DNA of 64,000 bases from Rhodocista pekingensis (GCF_042665545.1 NZ_JBHTCM010000028.1:124001-188000), one strand, 5' to 3'. Counted from the first letter of the stretch, positions 9,324 through 18,718 are shown. A program made the numbers and translations. The notes: generated by a model not told the origin, from the sequence alone.

Positions 9324-9485
9324 TCAGAATATCCACAGCAGAAGCAGGATGACGGGCAGCCAGGACAGCAGGCTGAGCAGCAGGATGATCTGCAAGCTCC
9401 GGGTCCGGGTCGGGCGATCCCTTTCCATCCGCCCGGCCAGACGGTCGAGCTTTGTCCGCTGCACAGGGTCTCTTTCTCCGGTCAT
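9324..9485 (-). CDS. Small single-pass membrane protein (53 aa), unrecognised
   Basis: A short minus-strand frame encodes 53 residues: a charged N-terminal half (many Arg, Asp, Glu) and a strongly hydrophobic C-terminal helix ending in LLLLWIF at the stop. GGAG stands six nt before the ATG. The layout suggests a tail-anchored inner-membrane miniprotein with a cytoplasmic N-terminus. The family was not recognised. It lies tail-to-tail with the methyltransferase gene and head-to-head with the LysR gene. Support is the ribosome site, codon pattern and clean membrane helix only; conservation is untested. Confidence 0.5.
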   Translation of the reverse strand: MTGERDPVQRTKLDRLAGRMERDRPTRTRSLQIILLLSLLSWLPVILLLLWIF

Positions 9486-9655
9486 CCCGATCTCCGATCC
9501 GGCCCGATCCTTAGCTTACGCACCATTGCGACGATTACCGACCGGACCCGCCCCCGTCCAGCCCGGTCCGCTTCCGGTCCGCGGTCAGCCGGACGTTCCC
9601 GGTTGAATCCCGGCGGAGCGGCCGGTAGCCATGGGATAACGTCCGAGGCGCGCCG

Positions 9656-10630
9656 ATGAACCTCCGCCAGCTCCAGCATTTCGTGGCCCTCGCGGAAACG
9701 GGGAGCGTGCGGCGGACCAGCGCCCGGCTGAACCTCTCGCAGCCCGCCCTGTCCAAGAGCATCCGCGCGCTGGAGGAGGATCTCGGCGTCGTCCTGTTCG
9801 ACCGCCTGCCCCGGGGCCTGCGGCTGACGCCCGTGGGAACCTGGCTGCTGTCGCGCTCCGTGCCCCTGCTGGCGGAGGCGCGGCAGCTCCGCAACGAGAT
9901 CGAGCTGATCCGCCGGCAGACCGGCAGCGAGGTCCGCATCGCCGCGGGCACCGTGCTCTGCGCGTCGCTGATCCCGCGCAGCCTCGCCCGCCTGCGCGAG
10001 GTGGCCCCCAGCATCCGCGGCATCGTCAGCGCGGGATACTGGGACGACCAGAAGACCATGCTGCTGAACGCGGAGATCGACTTCCTGGTGGCGGACGCCC
10101 GCGACCTGGAGGACATCGCGGAGTTCGAGCTGGCGCGCCTGCCGGTGGAGCCGATCTGCGCCTTCGCCCGGCCCGGCCATCCCCTCGCAGGGCGCCGGGG
10201 GCTGACGCCCGCCGACCTGCGGGGATTTGATGCCGCCGGCCTGACCCGGCTGCCCAAGGGGCTGGAGCGGGTGCTGCGCGACCTGCCGGACCTGCCGGTG
10301 GGCGGCGGCTCCGCCGTGGGCAGCGACGATTTCGGCCTGCTGCGCACGGTGGCGGCCGCGTCCGACCTGCTGCTGTTCGCCCCGCCCGGCGCCGTCAGCG
10401 ATCAGACGGGGCGGGGCGAGCTGGTGCGCCTGGACCTTTCCCTGCCGGTGGAGGTGCAGACGCACTTCGCCATCGTCTGGCGGCGGGACCGCGGCCTCTC
10501 CCCCTCGGCGGAACTCCTGAAGCGCACCATCCTGGAATGCGCCGCCCTGCCCCCGCCGGTCAGCCCGTCACCCGCCGCAGCAGCGCGCGGCCCGCGAAGC
10601 GCACCCGCTGCGACAGCGGAAACCGCTTGA
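9656..10630 (+). CDS. LysR-family transcriptional regulator
   Basis: This 324-residue protein has an N-terminal winged helix (MNLRQLQHFVALAETGSVRRTSARLNLSQPALSKSI... pattern; helix-turn-helix about residues 18-37) and a periplasmic-binding-like effector domain (about 90-300). The last 25 or so residues are Ala/Pro/Arg-rich and overlap the 3' end of the convergent ThDP enzyme gene by 71 nt, so the tail is probably non-essential. LysR regulators usually control adjacent genes; here the ThDP enzyme/flavoprotein pair is the nearest candidate target, although the genes converge rather than diverge. Ligand unknown. Confidence 0.85.
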   Translation: MNLRQLQHFVALAETGSVRRTSARLNLSQPALSKSIRALEEDLGVVLFDRLPRGLRLTPVGTWLLSRSVPLLAEARQLRNEIELIRRQTGSEVRIAAGTVLCASLIPRSLARLREVAPSIRGIVSAGYWDDQKTMLLNAEIDFLVADARDLEDIAEFELARLPVEPICAFARPGHPLAGRRGLTPADLRGFDAAGLTRLPKGLERVLRDLPDLPVGGGSAVGSDDFGLLRTVAAASDLLLFAPPGAVSDQTGRGELVRLDLSLPVEVQTHFAIVWRRDRGLSPSAELLKRTILECAALPPPVSPSPAAAARGPRSAPAATAETA

Positions 10631-12293
10631 AGGTGGATTTCGCCGTGCCGGCGGTGAAGGCTGTGCGCTTGCTGTAGTCGATGGCGACATCGACGATCAC
10701 CGGCCGGCCGGTCGCGGCCAGCCGGCGCGCCTCGGCGATGGCGTCGGCGATGCGGTCGCCGTTCTGCATCGCCACATGCGCCGCCCCGGTGGCGCGCGCC
10801 ACCCCGGCGAGGTCGGGGCCGGCCAGCACCGTGCAGGGCTTGCGGTTGTAGGGGATCTCCTGTGCCTGGGCGATCTGCGACAGCTCCCCGTCGCTGAAGA
10901 CGAAGTAGATCACGCCCAGGCCGCGCGCCGTCGCCGTCATGATCTCCATGCAGGTCATCAGGAAGCAGCCGTCGCCGACGATGGCGAACACCTCCTTCTC
11001 CGGCTGCGCCAGCTTCGCCCCGATGGCGGCCGGCACGGCATAGCCCATGGCGTTGAAGTCGGTCGGCGTCAGCAGCCGCCCGCCGCGGTGGATCGGGAAC
11101 AGCTCAGCCGTCAGGAAGGTATGGTTGCCGTCGTCCAGCACGGTGACGGCATCGTCCGGCATCTGCCGGCGCAACTCGTCGAAGAAGCGCGCCGGGTTGA
11201 CCCGACCCTTGCTGTCATGCGCGTACCATTCCTCCCGCCAGGCACGCCGGTCGCGCGCCAGCCGGTCCGCGAGCCCCGTGTCCGGCACCGGCGTTCCGCG
11301 CGCCCGCAGCTCGTCCAGCAGGGCGGCGAGCACCGTCCGGGCGTCGCCCACGATGCCGACCGCGGCCGGATAGTTCGCCCCGATCACGTCCGCGCAGATA
11401 TCGACATGGACCAGCCCCGCCGGCACCTCCGCGCTGAAGCTGCCGGTCGGGATCTCCCCGAAGCGGGTGCCCACGGCCAGCATGCCATCGCAGCCCTCGA
11501 AGGCGTTGCGCGCCGCCGGCACGGCGGAGGGGCTGAAGCCGAAGCCGGCATGCAGCGGGTGGTCCGCCGGAAAGCTCGCCAGCCCCTGGAGCGTGGTGCT
11601 GACCGGCGCCTGGAGGAACTCCGCGATGGCCGCCACCTCCGCCTGTGCCCCGCGCGCGCCCCAGCCGACGAACAGGCCCGGCCTGCGGGCCGCCAGCAGC
11701 AGGTCGGCGGCCCGGCGCACCGCTTCCGGGTCGGGGGATGCTGGCGGCGGCGGGGGCGTCCAGCGCGGCAGCTCCCCCACCTCGCCGGGGAAGAGCTGGA
11801 GGTTGACCGGGATCTCCACCAGCACCGGGCCGGGCTGGCCGCCCGTGGCGATCCGGTACGCCTCGTAGATCGTCGGCACCACGTCCTCGTGCCGCTCCAC
11901 CCGGAACGCCGCCTTGGTCAGCGGCCCGATCAGGCGGAGCTGGTCGATCTCGTGGAGCTGGAAGCGGCGGCCGGTGTCCGTCCGGATGCCGCCGGAGAAG
12001 ATCAGCATCGGGATGCCACCCAGAAAGGACTCGCCGATGCCGCTCGCGGCGTGGGTGATGCCCGCGGCCGGCACGATGGCCAGCGCCCCGACCGTGTCGT
12101 CCGCGGCCCGGCTGACGGCATCGGCCATGAAGGCGCCGCCGCCCTCATGCGTTACCAGGACCGGCGTCACCGCCTCGCTGCTGTTCAGCTCGTCGTACAG
12201 CTCGGTGTTGTGGACACCGGGGATGCCGAAGGTGAACCTGATCCCGAGTTGCTCCATGGCGTGGACCGCCAGCCAGGCCGCCGTCTTCTTCAT
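10560..12293 (-). CDS. Thiamine-diphosphate-dependent enzyme (acetolactate synthase/decarboxylase-like)
   Basis: A 577-residue protein with the three-domain ThDP fold: pyrimidine domain with the catalytic Glu in VTHEGGGAFMADA (about 50), a central domain, and a C-terminal pyrophosphate domain with GDGCF starting the metal/ThDP motif. The usual NN end of that motif reads as a DG pair (FSDGELSQI), a departure from acetolactate synthase. It likely decarboxylates or condenses a 2-oxo acid; the substrate is unknown. The start has GGAGGG upstream. It follows the flavoprotein gene by 26 nt, so both are one operon. Its C-terminus overlaps the convergent LysR gene. Confidence 0.85.
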   Translation of the reverse strand: MKKTAAWLAVHAMEQLGIRFTFGIPGVHNTELYDELNSSEAVTPVLVTHEGGGAFMADAVSRAADDTVGALAIVPAAGITHAASGIGESFLGGIPMLIFSGGIRTDTGRRFQLHEIDQLRLIGPLTKAAFRVERHEDVVPTIYEAYRIATGGQPGPVLVEIPVNLQLFPGEVGELPRWTPPPPPASPDPEAVRRAADLLLAARRPGLFVGWGARGAQAEVAAIAEFLQAPVSTTLQGLASFPADHPLHAGFGFSPSAVPAARNAFEGCDGMLAVGTRFGEIPTGSFSAEVPAGLVHVDICADVIGANYPAAVGIVGDARTVLAALLDELRARGTPVPDTGLADRLARDRRAWREEWYAHDSKGRVNPARFFDELRRQMPDDAVTVLDDGNHTFLTAELFPIHRGGRLLTPTDFNAMGYAVPAAIGAKLAQPEKEVFAIVGDGCFLMTCMEIMTATARGLGVIYFVFSDGELSQIAQAQEIPYNRKPCTVLAGPDLAGVARATGAAHVAMQNGDRIADAIAEARRLAATGRPVIVDVAIDYSKRTAFTAGTAKSTFKRFPLSQRVRFAGRALLRRVTG

Positions 12294-12319
12294 CCGCGCT
12301 CCCTCCCCTTCGTCTTTGT

Positions 12320-13942
12320 TCAGCTCCGGCCGGCGATGGACCGGGCGGCGCGCCGGGCGCCGTAGATGCAGCCGCCGAGGAACGTCCCCTCCAGCGAGCG
12401 CAGGCCGTTCATGCTGCCCCCGCCGAAGCCGGCCGCCTCCCCCACCGCGTAGAGACCGGGCAGCGGCTCGCCGTCCGCGTCCAGCACACGGCTGTCCAGA
12501 TCGGTGCGGATGCCGCCCAGGCTCTTGCGGCTGATGATGAACTCGCGGATGGCGATCAGGGGGCCGGCCGCGGGATCAAGGATCGGCTGGAAGGCGCAGG
12601 TGCGCATCCGGTCGCCGCGCCAGCGCCGCAGATGGGCGATGCGGCGGAGCTGCGGGTCGTTGTGCAGGGCAGGCCCGCGGGCGATCTCCGCATCGTAGCG
12701 CTCCGCCGCCGCGCGCACGGCGGCAAGCTCCACGGCACCATCGCCCTGGAGCGCGTTCATCTTCTCCACCAGCTCGGGCAGGTCCGCGGCGGTGACGGTG
12801 TCCGGGCTGTTCTCCGTCACCTCGCGGACCAGCCAGCGGTTTCCCAACAGGGTGTCGCGCAGGAAGCCGGCCGCGTTGCGCTCGCGCAGCGACGGATTGA
12901 ACTCGGCACCGGAGATGGCAAGCTCCTTCAAGGCGATGCGGTGGTTCAGGAGCTGCCAGGACCAGGCCCGCTCCTGCGCGCAGATGCGGGTGACCAGCTC
13001 GCGCGTGTCGAAGCCGCCGACCAAGGGCGCCGGTCCGATCCGCTCACCCCGCCAGTTCAGCCAGAGCGCCGATTTCGGCGGCACCAGCGACAGGCCGTGA
13101 CCGGGCTTGCGCGGCCGCCAGTGGCGGATGCCGGCGGCATAGTTCCACATCCGGTCCAGGCCGGAGACGACCCCGCCGACGGCCTCCACGGCATCGTGCA
13201 GGCGGCCGTCGGCGAAACGGTGGGAGCCGTTCAGGATCGTCTCCGGCGGCCGGCCCCAGTCGGCGTGCCAGTGCCGGCGCACCCGCTCCAGGCAGCCGTT
13301 GATGCCGCCCGCGGCAACGACAACGCAGTCGGCCGTGGCGGTGAAGGGCCGCTCCGCCTCCCCCGTCATGATGCCGGTACAGCCGGTGACGCGGCCCGCC
13401 GCCGCCGTCAACGCCTCGACCCGGTGGCCGAAGCGCAGGGTCAGGGCGTCGCGCCGCGGATGCTCCAGCAGCAGGCCGGCCAGCCGCGTCGCCAGCCGGT
13501 GCCCCGTCCCCCAGGTGACGTGCCAGCGCGGAACGGAGTTGCCGTTGCCGTGCTCGCCCCGCTCGACCCAGAGCGGCACCGGCAGGAAGCCGATCTCCCG
13601 CGCCCTGAGCCAGCGGTAGATCTCCCCCTCGCTCTCATGGACATAGGCTTCGGCCCAGCGCCGGGGCCAGAGTTCGGCCTCGGCATCGCCGCCGAACGCC
13701 CCGAAGGACAGCCAGTCGCGCAGCGCGAGGTCGGGCGTGTCGCGGATGCCGGTGCGGCGCTGCTCCGGCGTTCCCACCAGCAGGATGCCGCCGAAGCTCT
13801 CCTTCGCCTGACCGCCGAAGGCGTCCTCCCCGTCGCGGTCCAGCAGGGTGACGCTGCGCCCCGCCGACAGCAGTTCCAGGGCCGTGACGATCCCGGCCAG
13901 ACCGCCCCCGATCACCAGAACATCGCTCTGATACTGCTGCAT
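12320..13942 (-). CDS. FAD-dependent dehydrogenase/reductase (fumarate reductase flavoprotein-like)
   Basis: A 540-residue flavoprotein with an N-terminal dinucleotide motif (VLVIGGGLAGIVTALEL, residues 9-25) and a C-terminal FAD segment ending GLYAVGEAAGFGGGSMNGLRSLEGTFLGGCIYG. It belongs to the FAD-binding dehydrogenase branch related to fumarate reductase and 3-ketosteroid dehydrogenase flavoproteins. No signal peptide is seen, so it is probably cytoplasmic. It is the first gene of a two-gene operon with the ThDP enzyme. A long imperfect palindrome lies 50-82 nt upstream of its start (13992-14024) and may control it. Substrate unknown. Confidence 0.82.
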   Translation of the reverse strand: MQQYQSDVLVIGGGLAGIVTALELLSAGRSVTLLDRDGEDAFGGQAKESFGGILLVGTPEQRRTGIRDTPDLALRDWLSFGAFGGDAEAELWPRRWAEAYVHESEGEIYRWLRAREIGFLPVPLWVERGEHGNGNSVPRWHVTWGTGHRLATRLAGLLLEHPRRDALTLRFGHRVEALTAAAGRVTGCTGIMTGEAERPFTATADCVVVAAGGINGCLERVRRHWHADWGRPPETILNGSHRFADGRLHDAVEAVGGVVSGLDRMWNYAAGIRHWRPRKPGHGLSLVPPKSALWLNWRGERIGPAPLVGGFDTRELVTRICAQERAWSWQLLNHRIALKELAISGAEFNPSLRERNAAGFLRDTLLGNRWLVREVTENSPDTVTAADLPELVEKMNALQGDGAVELAAVRAAAERYDAEIARGPALHNDPQLRRIAHLRRWRGDRMRTCAFQPILDPAAGPLIAIREFIISRKSLGGIRTDLDSRVLDADGEPLPGLYAVGEAAGFGGGSMNGLRSLEGTFLGGCIYGARRAARSIAGRS

Positions 13943-13991
13943 CCGCCGCTTTCCGACCCGTCCGTCGAAAGGAGGGGTCGGCCCGGATCAT

Positions 13992-14024
13992 GCCGCAGTG
14001 CGAAAAGGACTTTCGCACGGCGGC
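13992..14024. promoter_or_regulatory. Long inverted repeat upstream of the flavoprotein operon
   Basis: A perfect 8-bp inverted repeat (GTGCGAAA and TTTCGCAC, 5-nt spacer AGGAC, 13998-14018) is extended by five more pairs on each side after one mismatch (GCCGC ... GCGGC). It lies 50 nt upstream of the flavoprotein start and 110 nt downstream of the nucleotide-sugar dehydrogenase stop. No T-run follows on the minus strand, so an operator or leader hairpin is favoured over a terminator. This is inference from structure. Confidence 0.5.
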
Positions 14025-14134
14025 AGGAGGGACCGACACCTTTCCCGAGGACTATCGGCAGCGGCGGTGGCGACTGTCCAATGACTTATCTTCCCCGACC
14101 GATAACCGGAGGTTATCGCACAGGGTCGGCGGGG

Positions 14135-15415
14135 CTACAGCCGCCAGTGCTGGATGCCCAGGGGGATGGTCTCCGGCGCCAGCGCTGCCTTGACGTCCAC
14201 CAGGATGCCGCCGGGCCTGAGCGCGCCCAGGAGACGCTGCGGCTCGTCCAGGTACGCGCGGTGCGAGACGGCCAGGATCGCCGCGTCCAGGTCCGCCATC
14301 TGCCCCTGCCGGCAAAGGTCCAGACCGTACTCCTCCCGCGCCACATGCGGATCGGCCAGGGGATCGTGGACGAAGGGCTCCAGGTTGAACGACCGCAGCT
14401 CGGCCACGATGTCCGGCACGCGGCTGTTGCGCAGGTCCGGCACGTTCTCCTTGAAGGTCAGGCCGAAGATGCCGACGCGCACGTCGCGCCCGCCCTTGCC
14501 CGCCCGCGCCAGCAGCTTGATGAGCTGCTGCGCGATGTAGGTGCCCATGCCGTCGTTGATGCGGCGCCCGGCCAGGATCACCTGCGGATGGTAGCCCAGG
14601 GATTCCGCCTTGGCCGTCAGGTAGTAGGGATCGACGCCGATGCAGTGCCCGCCGACCAGGCCGGGGCTGAAGCGCAGGAAGTTCCACTTGGTGCCCGCCG
14701 CCTCCAGCACGTCGCGGGTCGGAATGTCCAGGCGGTTGCAGATGATGGCGATCTCGTTCATCAGCGCGATGTTGATGTCGCGCTGGGTGTTCTCGATCAC
14801 CTTCGCGGCCTCCGCGACCTTGATGCTGGAGGCGCGGTGGACCCCGGCGGGGATGACGGCGCCGTAGGCCGCGGCGACCCGCTCCAGGGTCGGCGCGTCC
14901 TCGCCCGCGACCACCTTCACGATGCGGTCGATGGTGTGCTCGCGGTCGCCGGGATTGATGCGTTCAGGCGAATAGCCCAGCTTGAAGTCCCGCCCCTGCT
15001 TCAGGCCCGACGCCCTGGCGATGGCGGGACCGCAGATCTCCTCCGTGACGCCCGGATAGACGGTGGATTCGAAGACGATGACGGCGCCCGGGCGGATCGC
15101 CCGCCCGATCGTCTCGCAGGCGGACAGGAGCGGCAGCAGGTCCGGCCGGCGGTCCTGGTCGATCGGCGTCGGCACGGTGACGACGAAGAACGTCGCGTCC
15201 TGGAGCGCCGCCGGATCGTCGGTGAGGAAGAGGGACTTCGTCCGCAGCGCCTCGGCCGTCACCTCCCCGGTCCAGTCCTCGCCCCGGCGCAGGGCCTCGA
15301 CCCGCCGCCGGTCGATGTCGAAGCCCACCACCCTGAACCGCGAGGCGAAGGCCAGCGCCACCGGAAGCCCCACATAGCCGAGGCCGATCACGCCGACGCA
15401 CTCGTTCTGAACCAT
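14135..15415 (-). CDS. UDP-N-acetylhexosamine 6-dehydrogenase (TviB/WbpA-like)
   Basis: A 426-residue NAD-dependent nucleotide-sugar dehydrogenase. The N-terminal Rossmann motif is GVIGLGYVGLP (residues 6-16). The dimerisation helix has KVAEAAKVIENTQRDINIALMNE. The catalytic Cys lies in GGHCIGVDPYYL, the variant typical of UDP-GlcNAc/GalNAc dehydrogenases rather than UDP-glucose dehydrogenase. It would make a UDP-aminouronic acid for EPS. With the UDP-GlcNAc 2-epimerase at 57484 the likely product is UDP-ManNAcA, but UDP-GlcNAcA or GalNAcA are possible. The ATG at 15415 has GGAG seven nt upstream; longer in-frame sequence is not family-like. It is divergent from prsT. Confidence 0.88.
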   Translation of the reverse strand: MVQNECVGVIGLGYVGLPVALAFASRFRVVGFDIDRRRVEALRRGEDWTGEVTAEALRTKSLFLTDDPAALQDATFFVVTVPTPIDQDRRPDLLPLLSACETIGRAIRPGAVIVFESTVYPGVTEEICGPAIARASGLKQGRDFKLGYSPERINPGDREHTIDRIVKVVAGEDAPTLERVAAAYGAVIPAGVHRASSIKVAEAAKVIENTQRDINIALMNEIAIICNRLDIPTRDVLEAAGTKWNFLRFSPGLVGGHCIGVDPYYLTAKAESLGYHPQVILAGRRINDGMGTYIAQQLIKLLARAGKGGRDVRVGIFGLTFKENVPDLRNSRVPDIVAELRSFNLEPFVHDPLADPHVAREEYGLDLCRQGQMADLDAAILAVSHRAYLDEPQRLLGALRPGGILVDVKAALAPETIPLGIQHWRL

Positions 15416-15912
15416 GGCCGTCTCCGTGCTGGATCGACCGCCTCGGCCAGCAGGCTGGCATGCCCCGGAGGCGGCCGGATCGAAAGGAGCGCCCACTCTG
15501 CCCCCGGCACCGCGCGGCCCGCGCCTGCGCAGGAGAAAAGGCCGGCCGGTCCGTGGACCTACCCCGAACGCCGGAAATCTTCGTCCAGCGTCGATTGCCG
15601 CTCACCCGGGAAGATCCTGTCGTGGCGCGGGGCACAACCGATATGGACAGGGCCGGTACTGCCGGAAACTGGCGGCGAATGCGGCGTTTCCTTCCGGATG
15701 GCGCCATATCCCACCTCCGATACAGGCATGGTGCCTGGGATGGCTTGCCCTCCCCGGGGTTAGCCCGCCCGATCGTGCCGACCGACCGTCCGTCACGCCC
15801 CGATGGACCGGGCCCCTTCCGGAGATACGGCCGTCCCTCCGCAAGAACCCTGGCCGGTCCGGGGCGGACGGATAGAGTTCCGCCCTCCAGAAGAACAGGC
15901 GGACCTCACCCC
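15416..15912. other. Divergent regulatory region between sugar dehydrogenase and prsT
   Basis: Nearly 500 nt with no credible gene separate two divergent EPS genes. It should contain both promoters. Candidate GG-N10-GC spacings were checked on both strands; the best (TGGCC...GGGC near 15851) lacks the TTGC core of a sigma-54 promoter. No clear operator could be named. Small antisense and sense frames here lack ribosome sites. Confidence 0.4.
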
Positions 15913-18681
15913 ATGGCTGCGAGACCCGGACGCCCCCTGCTTGCCCCCGTGCTCGGTCTCGTCGTTGCCGTCGGCCTCTCGGCCTGCGGGCAGCCGACGA
16001 CGGCGGCCGACCACATCACGCGCGCCCGCGCCCATATCGAACAAGGCGACGGTGCCGCCGCCCTGATCGAGGCGCGCAATGCCGTTCAGGCCGCACCGGA
16101 CAGCCCGGCCGCCCGCACGCTGCTGGCCGAGCTGCTGCTGGAAGCGGGCGACGCGGCGGGTGCCGCCGCCAACCTGGACCGGGCGGTACGGGCCGGGGCC
16201 GCGCCGGAGACGCTGCGCCTCTTGCGGGCCCGCGCCCTGATCGGCCAGGGGCAGGTGGACGCGCTGCTGGCGCAGTTCGGGGACAGGCCCCTGCCGGAGG
16301 ATGCCAAGGATGCGGCGGAGCTGAACACCCATATCGGCTATGCGCTGCTGACCAGGGGGCGGCTCCCCGAGGCCACTGCCGCCTTCAAGGCCGCGGCCGT
16401 CCGGCCACAGGCCCGGGTCGGGCTGGTCCGGACGGCGCTCGCCGGCGGCGACGTCCCGTTGGCCTGGGAGCGGGCGGCGGAAGCGCAGCAGCGGCATCCC
16501 GACAATGCGGAGATCCTGACCGTCGTCGGTGAGACGGCGCTGGCGGCACGGGACACCGTGCGGGCCGCCGCCAGCTTCCGCGAGGCGCTCGCACTCGCCC
16601 CCGGGCGGATCGACGCCCGCTTCGGGCTGGCGCGGGCGCTCATGCTGAACGGCGAACCGGCGGAAGCCGTGCGTATCCTCGACGACGGCGGCGAGCGGCT
16701 GGCAGAGTTCCCCGAGGTCAGGCTGGCCCGTGCCGTTGCCGCGGCCGGCATGGAGGACTGGCAGATGGCCCGGCAGTCCGCGGAAGCGGTCCTGTCCATG
16801 GGGGCGGAGAATGCCGGTGCCCGCCTGATCGCCGGCCTGTCGAACCTGAAGCTCGGGGCCGTCGAGAAGGCGCACGACCATCTCGGCGTCTTCCTGCGGT
16901 CGCACCCCGACCATATCGAGGGACGCAAGCTGCTGGCCCTCGCCCAGGCCAGCCTGGGCAGCAAGGAGCGCGCCGTCGCCACCCTGAGCGACGCGCCGGA
17001 GGCGCAGCTCCGCAACGCGGACTATCTGTCCGGCATCGGCGCCTTCGCGCTGGAACTGGGGCAGCGCGACAAGGCCCGGGAGGTGCTGGCGAAGGCCGCC
17101 TCCGCCGCCGACAGTCAGGAGACGGAGGCGCGGGTCTATCTGGCCCGCACGGCCGTGGAGCGGGGCAGCGCCTCGGTCAGCGATCTTGCCCGCGACATCC
17201 AGGACAGGCCGGAGCTGATGACGGAGGCGCCGCAGATCGCGCTGGCCCTGCTGCTCTCCGGCCGGCACACGGAGGCGCTGACCGCGGCCCGGGCGCTGCG
17301 GGGGAAGGACCCCGCGGACATGTCGGCGCGGCTGCTGGAGGCACTGGCCCTGCTGGGCACGAACCAGCCGGGCCCGGCCGAACAGGCCCTGCGCGACGCC
17401 CACCGGCTCGCGCCGGAGAATGTCGATTTCGTCAATGTGCTGGCGCAGCTCCTGGCGGCCACCAAGCGCGCGGAGGAGGCCGAGGCGCTGCTGCGGCCGG
17501 CCTTCCTCGCGCACCCCGACGACCGTCGCCTGCTGACGGCGGTCACCAAGCTGGCGCAGGCCGATGCCGACCGGGCGCGGGGCCTGCTGGAGACGGCGCT
17601 GGAGGCACATCCGTCGGCGCTGGGGCCCAGGCTCCTGTTCGCGGAGTTCCACCTGGACCGCGGCAATCCGGACGCCGCCCTGGCGCTGCTTTCCGGCGTG
17701 CCGGCGGACAAGGCGGACGAGGCCGCCGTGCTGGATGTCGGCGGCCGCGCCTACCTGTCCCGCCGCGACACGGCAAAGGGGCTGGCCGCGCTGGAGAAGG
17801 CGATCCGCCTGCATGCGGACGCGGTGCGGCCGCGCATCTCCCTGGCCCGGGCCCATATCGCGGGCAACCGGCCGGCCGACGCCGTCGCTCCCCTGCGCGA
17901 GGCGCTGAAGCTGGCGCCGGACAACACCCAGGCCCGCGTCATGCTGGCCGGCGCCCTGGCCCTTGCGGGTGAAGCGGACGCCGCGACGGAAGAGGTGCAA
18001 CGGATCGAGGACCGGAGCGGCAGGACCGCCGACACGGCGGAGATCCGGGGCATCATACTGGCCCGCAGCGGCCGCGGGGCGGAGAGCCTGGAACAGTTCC
18101 GCACCGCCTATGCCCTGGAACCCGTCTGGGAACGGGCGCGCCAGCTCTCCCGGGCCGAATGGGCGGCCGGCCAGCGCGGGGCCGCCCTGAAGACCCTTCA
18201 GGGCTGGGCCGACCGCAACCCCGCACACCTGCCGGGCCGCTTCGACCTCGCGGTCGGGCGCATGATCGACGGCGACCTGGACGGGGCGCGCAGGGATCTG
18301 GAGACGGCCGTCACGATCGCCCCCGACAATGCGGCCGTGCTCAACAACCTCGCCCATGTCCTGTGGCGGAGCGGCCGGCTGGACGATGCCGCGGTCCGGG
18401 CGGAAGCGGCCCTGCGGCTTGTTCCGGAGGACCCGGCCGTCAAGGACACGCTCGGCGTCATCCTGCTCGACCGCGGGGAGACCGGGCGGGCGCTCGATCT
18501 TCTGACGGATGCGGCGGCGGCGCTGCCGGACAATGCCGGTGTCCAGGTCAATTACGCCCGGGCGCTGGCGAAGGCCGGCCGGGGGGCCGAGGCGCGCAGG
18601 CGGCTGGAGGCGCTGCTGGCCGGCACGCCGCAGTTCGACGGGCGCGACGACGCGGCGGCGCTGCTGGCCGGCCTGCGCTGA
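15913..18681 (+). CDS. prsT: PEP-CTERM/XrtA system TPR lipoprotein PrsT
   Basis: A 922-residue lipoprotein close to the usual size of the PrsT family (about 900). The N-terminus has a signal peptide with lipobox LSAC (residues 22-25). The rest is about 25 tetratricopeptide-like helical pairs, recognisable by repeats such as AAxxxxRAVxxxPDxAxARxxLA. It should be membrane-anchored in the periplasm as a scaffold for polymer assembly. It is divergent from the dehydrogenase gene and converges with a glycosyltransferase gene. The start is placed just before the signal peptide; the ribosome site is weak (GGCGGA). Confidence 0.88.
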   Translation: MAARPGRPLLAPVLGLVVAVGLSACGQPTTAADHITRARAHIEQGDGAAALIEARNAVQAAPDSPAARTLLAELLLEAGDAAGAAANLDRAVRAGAAPETLRLLRARALIGQGQVDALLAQFGDRPLPEDAKDAAELNTHIGYALLTRGRLPEATAAFKAAAVRPQARVGLVRTALAGGDVPLAWERAAEAQQRHPDNAEILTVVGETALAARDTVRAAASFREALALAPGRIDARFGLARALMLNGEPAEAVRILDDGGERLAEFPEVRLARAVAAAGMEDWQMARQSAEAVLSMGAENAGARLIAGLSNLKLGAVEKAHDHLGVFLRSHPDHIEGRKLLALAQASLGSKERAVATLSDAPEAQLRNADYLSGIGAFALELGQRDKAREVLAKAASAADSQETEARVYLARTAVERGSASVSDLARDIQDRPELMTEAPQIALALLLSGRHTEALTAARALRGKDPADMSARLLEALALLGTNQPGPAEQALRDAHRLAPENVDFVNVLAQLLAATKRAEEAEALLRPAFLAHPDDRRLLTAVTKLAQADADRARGLLETALEAHPSALGPRLLFAEFHLDRGNPDAALALLSGVPADKADEAAVLDVGGRAYLSRRDTAKGLAALEKAIRLHADAVRPRISLARAHIAGNRPADAVAPLREALKLAPDNTQARVMLAGALALAGEADAATEEVQRIEDRSGRTADTAEIRGIILARSGRGAESLEQFRTAYALEPVWERARQLSRAEWAAGQRGAALKTLQGWADRNPAHLPGRFDLAVGRMIDGDLDGARRDLETAVTIAPDNAAVLNNLAHVLWRSGRLDDAAVRAEAALRLVPEDPAVKDTLGVILLDRGETGRALDLLTDAAAALPDNAGVQVNYARALAKAGRGAEARRRLEALLAGTPQFDGRDDAAALLAGLR

Positions 18682-18718
18682 CCGGCGTGCCCCACCGGCC
18701 CCCGCACCGGAGCCGGTC
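18680..18718. terminator. Possible bidirectional terminator between prsT and a glycosyltransferase
   Basis: GACCGGC and GCCGGTC flank 25 nt that themselves contain a CCGG...CCGG pair, giving a nested G+C-rich hairpin exactly in the 39-nt gap between convergent stop codons. There is no T-run, so the call rests on position and pairing. Confidence 0.35.

Noticed and set aside
12632..15763. A 1043-codon plus-strand open frame
   Set aside because: It lies antisense to the flavoprotein and nucleotide-sugar dehydrogenase genes and has no domain-like sequence.
15848..15866. GG-N10-GC spacing upstream of prsT
   Set aside because: The -12 element is GGGC, not TTGC; such spacings are common by chance at this G+C content.
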